From contig OX439001.1 in NCBI GenBank assembly GCA_949316495.1, positions 25,445,386 through 25,509,385 of the forward strand: 64,000 nucleotides of DNA, written 5' to 3'. The notes under the pieces are model-generated. The model searched no databases, was not told where the DNA came from, and worked only from the letters and a program-made list of their open reading frames with translations. Shown in pieces: positions 36,151 to 47,279 of the stretch (positions are counted from its first letter, which is position 1; every line of letters starts with the position of its first letter). Source of the DNA: Amphiduros pacificus. Taxonomy: Eukaryota > Annelida > Polychaeta > Phyllodocida > Hesionidae. The translations under genes and the position numbers were made by a program.

Positions 36151-36826
36151 AACACATGTGGCATGCCCCTCAGATATTATTACTGAATTGAATCAACTGA
36201 ATAAGTCATGATGGTGACATTAAAGAGCGATTGTTGTGACTTTTATATGAGGACATTTATGCTGAATCTATCTATAAGTTTACTCAGCAAAACCAATTGG
36301 TATCCCGCCGAGAGTAAATATAGTGAATAATGTTTAAGCCAGCAGAAAATGTCTTTCTGCTCTTTGCCGCCTGGAATGTGGATACATGATCTCATCCCAT
36401 CAATAGTTTATTTCAGATGTTTGAATCATTCAAAGCAATAATGTTTAACTGCTGCTAGGACCTCTGGCAATAATGTATAGTGTATAGTAGCATATATCGT
36501 TAAGTCCTTGTAATACATGCATGATATACTGATGATTCATATGAAATTGGGTTTGAAAGACGCTTCTCTCTCAACCCTTTAAAAAGAAAATTTTTAGAAT
36601 ACAAGACTTTTCCTGACCTAAAAGTATAATATATAACCAAATATAAACAGTGATAACCAAATATAAACTTCATTATACTTATTCAGTGTTGTATTTATTT
36701 TCATTCAATAATGACAATTGTGAAATATGTATATATTAACAAGGTGAAGGATCAAATCAAATCAAATATAGTTTGTATCGCCTGTGCGTGTGTCGTATAA
36801 TTGTGCCCTTTGAATTATCATATTCG

Positions 36827-36832
36827 AATAAA
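36827..36832 (+). terminator. Candidate polyadenylation signal of the + strand GIN-like gene
   Basis: AATAAA about 675 bp after the TAG stop. It would place the 3' end just before the LINE at 36983. Confidence 0.35.
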
Positions 36833-37043
36833 ATATTAAATGAATTAGAAATAAATATTAGATCATGCTATTCCAGTCCAAGTTATTGCATTATTCTTGA
36901 TGAAATATATAAAATGTTTTCAATTCTTTCATGTATTGATGTTTGACTACAAGAAGTTATTAGTGAAGCCAAGAGAGCCAATATGTCACTGGACGTTATG
37001 CAACAGGCCATAGTGGCCATACAAGAACAGGTAAGTGGGTTAG

Positions 37044-38168
37044 GTGAGTTGTCTAACCTTATGTGAGAAAACTCAGTCTGCTGTGGCTATTATAGAATCT
37101 AAGCTAGATTCAGTACTGCACAGGGTCAAGGACACTGAAGACCAGTGTAAACAATTGCAACAGGAGGTTAGAAAATGTGTGGATGAAAATGAAAAAATGA
37201 AAAGGAAAGTGAGAGATCTGGAGGAGAAAATGATAAAAGCAGAAGCTTATTCCAGAAGGGACAACCTAGTATTTGATGGTAGAATAATGATAGAATACAA
37301 TGAGGGAGAAAATCTGGAAGAGAGGATTAGATTTGTCCTTAGAGTGAATATGAAATGTAACAATGTTGATGAAATGAAGTTTGTGAGAGTTCACAGGCTA
37401 GCTAACCAGAGAAAAGGTATTGTTAAGTTCCACTACTATAAGGACAAGGAGCATGTATGGAGTAAGAAGAGAAATCTGAAGGACACAAAGATCTGGGTAG
37501 AAGAGGATTATCCCACAGAAATCCGCAACAGACGGCAGGTTTTGAGGCCCATTTTTAAGGCGGCTGTTAAGTTACCACAGACCACAGCCAGGCTTGTCCA
37601 GGATAGACTTATAATAAATGGTCAGACTTACATCATACACAATCTACAGTACTTGCCAGACTCCTTAAAACTTCATCAGATGTCCCTGGTAATCAAAAAT
37701 GATTATGTGTTTTTCTTCACACGGTCATCACCATTGTCCAACTACTTTCCAGCTCAGTTTGTTAAGAATGGTATGGAATTCTCTACAACTGAACAGTTTT
37801 ATATGTATATGAAAGCTGAGATGGCTGGTGATTATAAACATGCTGAGGAGATAATGATGACCAGTGAGCCAGCACAGGTACATGCAATTGGCAAACAAAT
37901 TAAAGCTGATCCGAACAGGTCGACAGAGGGTAGAAGGAGCGAGGTGATGGAAAAGGCCCTCATTGCAAAGTTCCAGCAAAACCAGTACCTGAAAGATGTC
38001 CTAGTGGCAACTGATAATAAGAACCTAGTTGAGGCATCTCCATATGATAAGTTTTGGGGAGCAGGCATTGATTTAAGAGACATACTCCATACTCCTGAGG
38101 AGCACTGGCCTGGCCAGAACCAACTTGGCAGATGCTTAATGTCAGTCCAAAATCTACTGAAATCATGA
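37044..38168 (+). CDS. LINE ORF1: coiled coil, RRM-like core and NADAR domain
   Basis: Numbered from the in-frame GTG at 37044, the frame has 374 codons. A coiled coil runs over 10-70 (ESKLDSVLHRVKDTEDQCKQ). The L1-ORF1 nucleic-acid-binding core follows at about 70-210 (RRDNLVFDG, then IRNRRQVLRPIFKAA). Residues 222-373 match the NADAR/YbiA fold: SPLSNYFPAQF, FSTTEQFYMYMKAEMAGD (E250), VMEKALIAKFQQN, LVEASPYDKFWGAG and GQNQLGRCLMSVQNLL. NADAR proteins act on ADP-ribose-linked compounds, including removal of ADP-ribose from guanine. The natural start is probably the ATG at 36983; its frame (MSLDVMQQAIVAIQEQ) meets this one after a one-base shift near 37060. The NADAR part is uninterrupted and keeps its motifs. 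ORF1 would package LINE RNA; a role of NADAR in reversing host ADP-ribosylation is inference. Confidence 0.88.
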   Translation: MSCLTLCEKTQSAVAIIESKLDSVLHRVKDTEDQCKQLQQEVRKCVDENEKMKRKVRDLEEKMIKAEAYSRRDNLVFDGRIMIEYNEGENLEERIRFVLRVNMKCNNVDEMKFVRVHRLANQRKGIVKFHYYKDKEHVWSKKRNLKDTKIWVEEDYPTEIRNRRQVLRPIFKAAVKLPQTTARLVQDRLIINGQTYIIHNLQYLPDSLKLHQMSLVIKNDYVFFFTRSSPLSNYFPAQFVKNGMEFSTTEQFYMYMKAEMAGDYKHAEEIMMTSEPAQVHAIGKQIKADPNRSTEGRRSEVMEKALIAKFQQNQYLKDVLVATDNKNLVEASPYDKFWGAGIDLRDILHTPEEHWPGQNQLGRCLMSVQNLLKS

Positions 38169-39130
38169 TGTCTATCATACCCAGTGGTACAATATCCTGT
38201 TGTGTACACATAGTACTCTATACTGGAGGATGAACAGTGTTTGACTGGTTGATAGCTCCTAACTATATTGAGTTCAGACTGGAACTAGGATAATTCAGTA
38301 TTTTTATTTTGCAGGATATAGTGATAGGTGTGGAGATCAAGTAATAAAAGTCTGTTATAATGATGGGAGTTTCATACAATATACCATATCTCATTATTAA
38401 CTCACCTGCATCAATTTGTTTTATATTCTGATGTCTACATAAATATGTTACATTACATGTATAATGATAAGTCAAACTCATGTTGCTTACTCAGGTACTT
38501 GTTATAAATATATTATTGTACGTTGCAGAAAAAATAGTTCATAGATGGTTTAGTTTCATGCTGGAAATCACCACATGTATAGAGTATAGATACATGCAAC
38601 ATGACTGTAAAATGTTGGGTGTCTTAAATGTTTGGTTCTCTGTACTACTAATACAGTATAGTATAGTACAGTGGTAATTGAATATACTGGAAATGTAATT
38701 GGTAACCATAACAAAGATAGCTGACATGATTGTCTTTTAATGTTATATAACAACAAAGATAGGGTATCAAGTCATATCATACACTAAGTATACAGTGGGG
38801 AATTGTAGGTCTCACTTTCTTACTCTATTTTGCTACCAACTTTAGAATGCTATTCAACTTGATAATTGGTAACTAACTACCTGATGGGTATAGCTTGGTG
38901 TGTACATACTATTTGTATTCTTACACATAATTTTCATAATCGCATTAAACGTTTTGTTCATATGTAACAATGTTATCTTTTATATTAACTTTGATTTGTT
39001 TGATCTATACATGTACATCTGAATTTGTATCAAAGTGCAAAGCACTCTACTGCACAATTTCGCATCCATATGTAATACTACTGCCATCAGTTTGTGACAA
39101 GGTGTTTGTTATGATTTGTGAACACATAGA
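38169..39130 (+). other. Spacer between LINE ORF1 and ORF2
   Basis: AT-rich, no conserved frame. It is longer than usual for an L1-type inter-ORF region and may hold a further small insertion. The short open frames on both strands look like chance. Confidence 0.4.
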
Positions 39131-39456
39131 TAATGGTTAGTTTAAACCTGTATGCATTTTAATGTGAGAGGCATCCGCGACAAGGTAAAGCGGGGAATAA
39201 TATTCCGACATCTTAAGAAAAAAATTCTCGGAATTTATTTATTACAAGAAACCCATAGTTCTGAAGATATAGAAAGAGAGTGGTGAAATGAATGGAATGG
39301 TGATATATATTTTAACAATACCTCTTATGAGGTATTGATTTTAACCATGGTGAAACTGATAGCTGTGGTGTTGCTTGTCTCATTTCACCCAATATTGATT
39401 TAAACATAGAAGTATTTTCAAAGGATGATGGGGGTAGATTCCTAGCTTTACATATA

Positions 39457-41100
39457 AGGCATTTGACACTCTAGACCATTCTAAGGCATTTGACACTCTA
39501 GACCATGAGATTTTAATTAGTAAACTTAGTATTTATGGAATTAAAGGACCTGCTCTTAATCTAATGAAGAGTTACCTCAGCAATAGGAAACAGTATGTTG
39601 AATTTGATGGAATTAAATCAGATATTTTAGGAACAAAAACAGGTGTTCCACAGGGTTCAATATTAGGACCTTTACTATTTATCATATATATTAACGATAT
39701 AGCCCATGCTAGTAATGCTTTTGATTTCATAATTTATGCTGATGACACATCTTTAAATGGAACCCTTAGAATTATTTCTAATAGATCATTAGGACAGTCA
39801 TTAAGCCAGATAATAAATCAAGAGTTAAATAAAATTAATCAATGGTTAAAGTTAAATAAATTGTCACTCAATGTAGGCAAAACTAAATATATGATATTTC
39901 ATTCTGTGCAGAAACAGATAGAACAACTTGATATAAAAATTGAAAATATAAAATCGAACAAGTGACAGATTTTGATTTTTTGGGCATAGTCCTTAGTGAA
40001 AATATGAATTGGAAAAGTCATATTGATAAGATTTCAAACAAGATAAATAAGAGTATTGGAATTATAAACAAATTAAAACATACTCTAGCAACCGAAGCTC
40101 TAGTTAAAATATATAACTCTCTCATCTTGTCCTACCTTAATTATGGAATACTTGCATGGGGCTTTAAATGTGCACAGATTCTCAAACTACAGAAAAAGGT
40201 TCTTCGTATCCTAAGCCTGAGTAAATATAATGCTCATACTGAACCTCTATTCAAAAATCTCAAGATATTAAAAGTAAAAGATATCTTCAAGTTGCAACAA
40301 TTTAAGATTTTTTATAAATTTACTCAAGAAAAACTGCCACACTATCTTCAGAAGTTGCCAATTATATCTAATATTAATATACATGGTCATAATACCAGAG
40401 CTCATACTAGAATTCATCAGGTTAGAACAAATTTGAAGTATACCAGGTTATGTTTGAGACATGAGATAGCTGAAACTATTAATAATGCTCCAAACTCAAT
40501 TATCAGCAAAGTCAATACACATACACTACAAAGTTTTGCAAGGTATATAAAACAATATATTTTGGAGTCTTATGAAGCTTTATGTACAATTGAAAATTGT
40601 TATATTTGTAACAATTCATAGATGCTGAATATCCACCACTTTAGCTAACTTCTATATCATTTATCGTACCCAATTAATTATATTACCTACACATTTGCCA
40701 TCACTCTTTAAAAAAAAATATCTTTATGTGTATATATGTAGATGTATATCTATGTATATGTGTGTGCATATGTACAAATTTTTTTTATTTTTTTTTTTAT
40801 TTTGTAAGTTACAATATCAGTATTTGTATATGTTATTCCTAATCATATTAATGAGATAACATTTGTGACTATATAACAAACCACTAGCATACATGAAAGG
40901 TCAGAATACAGTTTAACTTATTAGGTACAGTATCACAGGGTAGCACCCATGATAGCGCCATCTGTTTTGGCTTAATGGGTGTCCCCCTGACCTAGTTTAT
41001 CAATATTAACTATTTTGTTTCTTTGTCATTTATTTAAATTTGTAATAATGTGATAACTTGGTCAAATAAATGAGATTCTGACTTCTGACTTCTGACTTCT
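39457..41100 (+). mobile_element. 5'-truncated L2/CR1-like LINE nested in the Tx1-type LINE
   Basis: Begins inside the reverse transcriptase at KAFDTLDHEILISKL, with a 26-bp duplication at its 5' end (39457 and 39483). GVPQGSILGPLLFIIYIND and YADDT mark the catalytic core. Two long frames (39564-39965 and 39962-40621) differ by one shift, with the thumb and C-terminal part KSHIDKISNKINKSIGIINK in the second. The 3' end is a (TTCTGAC)n tail at 41074-41100. It splits the Tx1-type endonuclease between codons for ALHI and QTDEE. A 3-bp ATA at both borders may be the target duplication. The high frame integrity shows it is fairly young. Confidence 0.9.
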
Positions 41101-43239
41101 ATACAGACGGATGAAGAACAGGATTATTTGTTATGTAATATATATGCACCAACAATGTTAAACAACAAATCAGGTTCTTAGACTATATTAAAAAGCAATT
41201 TGCTGAAATAGATGCTACAAATATTGTTCTAGGTGGCGATTTTAACACTATCTTTGAGCCTTCTCTGGATAAACAAGGTGGAGACCTTATTCATTGCACT
41301 AATGTATATACTAAAGAACTGATTGCATTTATGGAGACACATGAACTTGTAGGTGCAATTAGATTTAAATTTCCAGATAAACGAATATTTAGTAGAATAC
41401 AACAGAATCCTCCTGTGTCAACACGTATTGATCACAGGCTTATATCCTCTCATCTTACAAGCTATGTGACTGATACTAATATCTATCCTTGTCTTAATGC
41501 TGATCACAGTATTATTTATTTGAACATTAGTAAATCTCGTTCACAGCGTGGACAAGGTTTTTGGAAATTTAATGCAGCTTTATTGAAAGACAATAATTAC
41601 CATATTGATATGAATAATTACATTGAACAGCTAAAGAAAGATACAGTAGCTATGTCTGGTAAGCAGTTGAGATGGGACTTTATCAAATAGAATTACGTAG
41701 TAAAACACTGCAATACTCATATAAGATTAGCAGAGAAAGAAAAGAATTTAAGGTTAAATTAGAAAAGGAACTGCATGAAGCTGAACAAGATCTTCAGGCT
41801 TGTATGACTAGCACATCTATGGATAAGTATGAGAATATAAAAATTGAACTTGAACAAATTGCAGAAATGGAAACAAAAGGTGCTATTTTGCGTTCCAAAA
41901 TTAAATGGACAGAGGCAGGAGAATAAAACACAATTTTTTTTTAAATCTTGAAAAAAGAAATGCAATGAATAAAAACAGACCAATTACAGTTGAATGATGG
42001 TACTCTCTCTAATGATCCTAAGTTGATATTATGTGAACAGAAAAAATGTTATGAGAGACTTTACGCTGCTAGAGATCATGATGAGGCTTGGACATCATCA
42101 GCAGCATATTATAAATCTTTTGATAACTCTATCCCTAAATTAAACCAGGAAGAAAAAGAATCATGTGAAGGTTTTTTAACTGTGAAGGTTTTTTTTACAA
42201 AATATGAATAATGGAAAATCACCAGGAACAGACGGTTTCACAGTTGACTTTTATAAAAAAAAATTGATAAAAATTAAAGATTTAGTCCTAGACAGTCTGA
42301 ATATGGCTTTCACAAAAGTGGAGTTATCAATGGATCAAAAACTTGTTATTATCACACTAATTCAGGTAAGTCAGGTAAAAAAAAGATTTTGTTAAAAAAC
42401 TGGAGACCAATTTCACTTTTAAATACAGACTACAAAATCCTGACAAAAATCTTAGCTTTACGTATTCAGAGTGTTACCTTCTTTAATAGATATGGAGCAG
42501 ACTGGGTTTCTAAAAGATTCCTATATTGGGCAAAATATTTGTACTATTGCTGATATTATAGATTATACCAGTCTGAAAAATTGAACCTGAAATTATACTT
42601 CTATTAGACTTTGAACAGGCATTTGACACTCTCAAATGGTCCTTTATTTTAAAAGGTTTATCACTATTCAACTTTGGAGAAAATCTTATCCAATGGATTA
42701 AGGTAATATACAGTGATATAGAATGCACCGTTATTAATAATGGGTCTACACCAGGGGTTTTTAAAATACATAGAGGCATAAGACAAGGATGCCCTATTTC
42801 GCCATATCTATTTGTAATTGGTGTTGAAATAATGGCTCAGGCTATAAGACAAATAGAGAAATAAAAGATATAAATATAAATAATGTTGAGTTTAAAATAT
42901 CTCAGCTTGCTGATGATACTACAGTATTTGTATCAGAATTTAAATCTATTGAAAATGTGCTAAAGCTGGTTGCAGAATTTTATTTTATCTCAGGCTTAAA
43001 ACTCAATGTGGATAAGACAGTTGCTAAATGTATTGGAAGCCTTCAACATTATAAATGCAACAACTTGTACAACCTAAATTGGACTAAAGATCCAATTCAT
43101 ACACTTGGCATAACTATCAGTAATGATATGGAAGTTATAATGGAAAAGAATTTTCATAATAGGCTGAAAGTATTTAATAATATTTTGATGCTTTGGCATG
43201 CACGTGGGTTGTCCTTAAGGGGGAAAGTAACCATATTGA

Positions 43240-44688
43240 TTCTGTTTGTTTGTTTGTTTGGGGTTTTTTACATCACTTTCAACATTATTTCAGTCATTTC
43301 GTGATGAGACCTACTTGTAGCAGATATAGTGCTGCCTCACTGAATTGTCATGTCGCAGGTCCTGGACATGACAACCCGCTCGGTCACAGATTTACAAGGA
43401 CAACGGGTTAAAGCATTCATGAAACCTTGAAGGTTCCAGGCAATTTTACAGTGGTTTAAGGTATCTGAAAACAATATATGATCTTCAAATTGACATACAT
43501 ACAGGCTATCTGTCTGAAATCCACAAAAGAACATCTGCCCTGAGAATTATGATTTTTTGTGACCACCTATTGTCGAAATTGGAGCAACACATTTTTGGCC
43601 ATTTTTTTCCCACTTTTTAGAGAATGAATTGGAAGATAACACTTGTCGTGATGATAGTGCCTTTTCTTGGCTTTCTTTTGGTGGTAAATTTATTAAAAAC
43701 GGATGAATATTTATGAAGTTATAAATGAAGAAAAATCATTATTTTTTATATTATATATGTTTGCAAAAAAAGTTTTAAAAAATTCTATACAGCCCAGCTT
43801 TTAAGGTGGAATCCATGCAGCCTTTGATGTCTTCCCATTCAGTGGTGTGAAAAACCCCAAATTTCATCAAAGAGGGTCAAATCATAAATTTCACTGATAC
43901 TAATTATCAGCATTCACAGTTTTGCCATTCAAAGTCCTTGTGATTTAAGGCCAAACCAGTGATCAAAGGGTTTAATGTCACTTTTTCCACATCTCAGCCT
44001 TTAAGTTAAGGGGGATTCCATGCAGCCTTTGAGTCATGTCTTCCCTTTTTGACAGAAAGGTTTTCACATGCATAAGATACTTTTCAAATAAATAGTATAC
44101 TTTTCCCATAAATGATATATCTTTCACAACCATAAGATATTTGTCACCACCATAGAATATTTTTCACAACCATGAGTTATTTCATTGATTCAAATAATAT
44201 TAAAATAATCTTATGTTGTTCTGAAGTATACTCCTGGCAATAAATTGATAAATTGTACAAAACATCACCCTGTTTCCCAAGCTGGACAGGTGCACAACTG
44301 GTAACTCATTAGGTGTTTACACAAGATCACAGACCGGCTAAACAAAGCTTGTTGACAAAGTGTTCAATTGCTGGTGTAGGTTTCAGCAGACAACTGATCA
44401 ACTTTCAAGTGCCACAGAAAGTTGTTAACAGGGAATATTTTGGGTACTACTACATAAAAGCACTGTTTAGGGTATAAACATTCATATTATGTAAAGAAAA
44501 TGTGTCCGAAAGTCAGGTTTCATGAATGCTTTAACCCTTAAGGCACAGGCCTCAGCTCATGTGGGAAATTGTATCATGTGTTCAATCCCGGCACGGCCGG
44601 GGTTCGAACCCACGACCTTTGGATCACCACAGAGGAACTCGTGCTAATAAGCTGGCACTCTAACCAACTGCGCCATGGCCTGTGGCCC
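43240..44688 (-). mobile_element. tRNA-derived SINE split by a TTAA element
   Basis: Same family as 6008-6339: (TTTG)n tail at the left, body to 43411, tRNA-like head with CGGGGTTCGAACCC and AACTGCGCCATGG to 44688. An 11-bp duplication AACCATATTGA at 43229-43239 and 44689-44699 frames it. Deleting the insert plus one duplication restores the reading GKVTILKSLALPK of the LINE. Confidence 0.95.
43412..44530. mobile_element. 1.1-kb TTAA-flanked DNA transposon, non-autonomous
   Basis: Inverted ends AGCATTCATGAAACCT (16 bp) sit between TTAA copies at 43408-43411 and 44531-44534. The undisturbed SINE at 6008 shows the empty site. TTAA duplication fits piggyBac-type elements, but a TA duplication with one more pair of TIR bases cannot be excluded. 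There is no open frame of note. Inside are repeated words such as CAACCATAAGATATTTGTCAC and CCTTTGATGTCTTCCC. Confidence 0.88.
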
Positions 44689-46070
44689 AACCATATTGAA
44701 GTCGTTAGCACTACCTAAACTTTTGTACCCAATGTCTCGGCTGCCAATACCATCTCACCTGGTATCTCATGGATAAATAGATTAATCAGTAATTCTAATG
44801 CTAAATGGAAACCTGTACTTGGCAACCTAATCAAACCAATGAGTCTTAAACACTTTGTTGAGAATAATTTGGATGTAGACACTATTATGGGAATAAATAT
44901 ACCCTTTTATGAACAGGTATTCGGAATAAGGAATGCATTAAAAGAAAACCCCAAAAGTAAAAGTGAAATATTTGAACAAATAATATGGAATAACAAACTT
45001 ATTACTTTACCTGTATCTCCCAAGAGCAAAATGGAAAAGCCAATCAAGTGGAATGAATTATATAATGCAGGGATTGTCAAGGTGAAAGACCTTTTAAGTA
45101 GTGATGGATCTTTTCTAAACCTCTTGGAGTTTTGTAATGTCCATAAGATAAAGTACAATTTCAAACAGGTACATAGGGTATTTAAAACCCTTCCTCAAGA
45201 CTGGGTTGTCAAAATAAAAAATGACAATTCTAGTGAAAAAATGAATATTGATTATAACTGTTGTCTCAAAAATAACAATTTGTATATTGCAGTATCTAGC
45301 TCCACTTTCTCCTCCAAAAGAATTTATGAATTTATTGTAGAAAAATGTTCTACAATAAAGAAATTATGTAAGACCTACAGCCCTTGACAAGTGGGTTCAA
45401 ACTTTTAGTACAGATGAGAATGATTGGAAACATATATTTCAAATGCCTTATTATGCAACACGTGAAACAAAATTACCAGTACAAAAGTTTCCAGTACAAA
45501 ATGATACATAGTGTCCTGTAAAAAATGGTTATATGATCAACAAGTAATATCTTCTCCAAATTGTATAAATTGTGATATACCAGACGATATTATACATCAT
45601 TTTGTCAAATGCAAGCAAGTAAACGACTTTTGAAAAATACTAGAAAAATGGTGGAATAGAATGAGTGATTATAAAGTTAGTATAAGTGAAAAACACATTA
45701 TATTTGGTCTATATTATGACAATGAATTTTACAATTCTATTAACTATATCATATTATTAGCTAAGTGGTACATCCAATGTCAAATGTAGGTGGATCACAG
45801 AATAGATTTTTTAATGGATTCTTACAAACACTTAAATTTCATTTGGATATAGAAAAACAAATATGTTTCGATAATGGTAGTGTGCAAATGTTCTTTAAAA
45901 AATGGGGCAGTATTGTAAACCAATTATGAAGATATGTACATTCATAAAAAACAACAAAAACACAACTCATAATCAAGTATTTCGATTACATGTATACCTT
46001 GACCTACTTGGTAGCTGTTAAGAAAAATTATGGAAAAATAAAAGCAATTTAAAAAAAAATAAAATAAAAA

Positions 46071-46525
46071 AATATATATAGAAGAGGCCTAGTAAAGCTG
46101 GGTAATGTTTGACACGACCCCTGCAATTTGGCTGCATCTGAACTCAGTGGTCGAAGTGGTTGAAAAATAACGACTTTATAAAGAAAACTAAGATGAAATC
46201 TTCATATTGGGGTTTTATTTGAGCGATGTGGATGTCATATGCACATTCCAAACGCACATTGCACTGATAATATAAGTTCTCAGCTAAGATACTGCCCCGC
46301 TATTTTGACAGATATAACGTGTTCACGTTATTCTGAACGTTACATAGAGGCTAAGATTTCCAAAGTGCAGAACTTTTCGTGATGTCACAAAGGGATTCCC
46401 CAAAATAGCGCAACGGAGGTCCCGATAATGTTATGCTCAAACTCTCTATTCTCTTTGTCCATGGTGTCCATGCACTGGACTAAAGCTCTCTTGAACCTTT
46501 CAGTATCATGCATCACATCTTAAAA
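46071..46525. other. Stretch between LINE and repeats, no gene seen
   Basis: Unremarkable sequence without exon-like frames. Confidence 0.45.
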
Positions 46526-47275
46526 TACACCAAGAGGTGACAAGTTGTGAAAAGTACCCCACAGAGAACAGAGAGAGGTGATGACCATCACATTAGGGGC
46601 GATCCATTTGATTTTTGTGGGGTGGGGTGGGACAGCAGTACTGGATGAATAATTTTTTTTTCTTTGGTAGGGTGGATGAATAATTTTTTTTTCTGGTGTG
46701 GGGTGGGTGAATAAATTTTTTTTCTGGTGTGGGGTGGGTGAATAAATTTTTTTTCTTGTTGCTTCCCCAGACTCTGATCCTTCATTTCAAGCAATCCATA
46801 TAGAAGATAGAAAAACTGGAAGGAGGTGGATGAATAAATTTTTTTTCTTTGGTAGGGTGGATGAATATTTTTTTTTTCTTTGGTAGGGTGAATGAATAAA
46901 TTTTTTTTCTGGGATGGGGTGGGTGAATAAATTTTTTTTCCAAAATCTCCCACCCCACCCCACAAAAATCAAATGGATCGCCCCTTATGGTTTGAGATAA
47001 CTTTGTGTCTAAGTTTGAATGCTGCCTTGAATGCTGCCTTGGATTACCCCTACCTCCCAAACTCTGACCTAGATCTTTGAGTAACATACCTAGAGGTGAC
47101 AAGTTGGACCAAAAAATACCCCACAGAGGTCAGAGAGAGCCACTGACCACATCACAGAGATAATACCTGATTAGAGATAACTTTGTGTCCAAGATTGTTT
47201 GCTGCCTGTGATTATTCCTGCTTCCCGAACTCTTGACCTTGATAAATTATGGGGTGCAGCTAAAAACATAAATTC
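46526..47275. repeat. Dispersed repeat, two adjacent diverged copies
   Basis: Two copies share AGAGGTGACAAGTTG, ACCCCACAGAG, TGACCA(C)ATCACA, GAGATAACTTTGTGTC, GCTGCCT and CCTCCC(A/G)AACTCT. The left one is split by the Harbinger-like MITE at 46596-46984. Further copies or parts lie at 48033-48100 and 51230-51445. Confidence 0.75.
46596..46984. mobile_element. 389-bp Harbinger-like MITE with internal minisatellite
   Basis: Perfect 37-bp inverted ends start GGGGCGATCCATTTGATTTT. TTA duplications are at 46593-46595 and 46985-46987. A 3-bp TWA site with G-rich ends is typical of PIF/Harbinger. The interior is a variable array of about 31 bp (GGTGTGGGGTGGGTGAATAA plus a T run). The minus-strand frames rich in HPPHTRKK and PTPHQKK are by-products of the array. 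Confidence 0.92.
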
Positions 47276-47279
47276 TTGA

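Larger units (their letters stand above)
39150..45930 (+). pseudogene. LINE ORF2 (endonuclease-reverse transcriptase), broken
   Basis: The endonuclease start reads LNVRGIRDKVKRG and LLQETHSSEDIE, then GRFLALHI. The frame resumes after the L2-like insertion as QTDEEQDYLLCNIYAPT. The reverse transcriptase shows GKSPGTDGFTVDFY, RGIRQGCPISPYLF and the active-site ADDT (LADDTTVF). GKVTI is cut by the SINE and resumes as LKSLALPKLLYP. The C-terminal part is open at 44839-45387. Several stops and shifts interrupt it beyond the two large insertions. ORF2 normally nicks the target DNA and copies the LINE RNA. Confidence 0.85.
36983..46070 (+). mobile_element. Tx1/L1-type LINE with NADAR-bearing ORF1, interrupted by three insertions
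   Basis: Order: short 5' leader, ORF1 (36983-38168), about 1 kb spacer, ORF2 with APE-type endonuclease (from about 39150), reverse transcriptase (about 42200-43250) and a long C-terminal region (44700-45930), then an A-rich 3' end (46050-46070). Removing the inserted L2-like LINE (39457-41100) and the SINE block (43240-44699) leaves about 6 kb, normal for this clade. The C-terminal words PFYEQVF and IIWNNKLI..LP support Tx1/L1 rather than jockey-type. ORF2 has several stops and shifts, so it is dead. The exact 5' end and flanking duplication were not found. Confidence 0.85.

Noticed and set aside
37728-38211. Minus-strand frames of 83 to 125 codons
   Set aside because: Antisense to the NADAR region of LINE ORF1, where the plus strand is clearly coding.
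46588-47102. Long minus-strand frames rich in HPPHTRKK and PTPHQKK (also 63328-63759)
   Set aside because: They translate the 31-bp minisatellite inside the Harbinger-like MITE. The repetition is at DNA level and no gene structure surrounds them.
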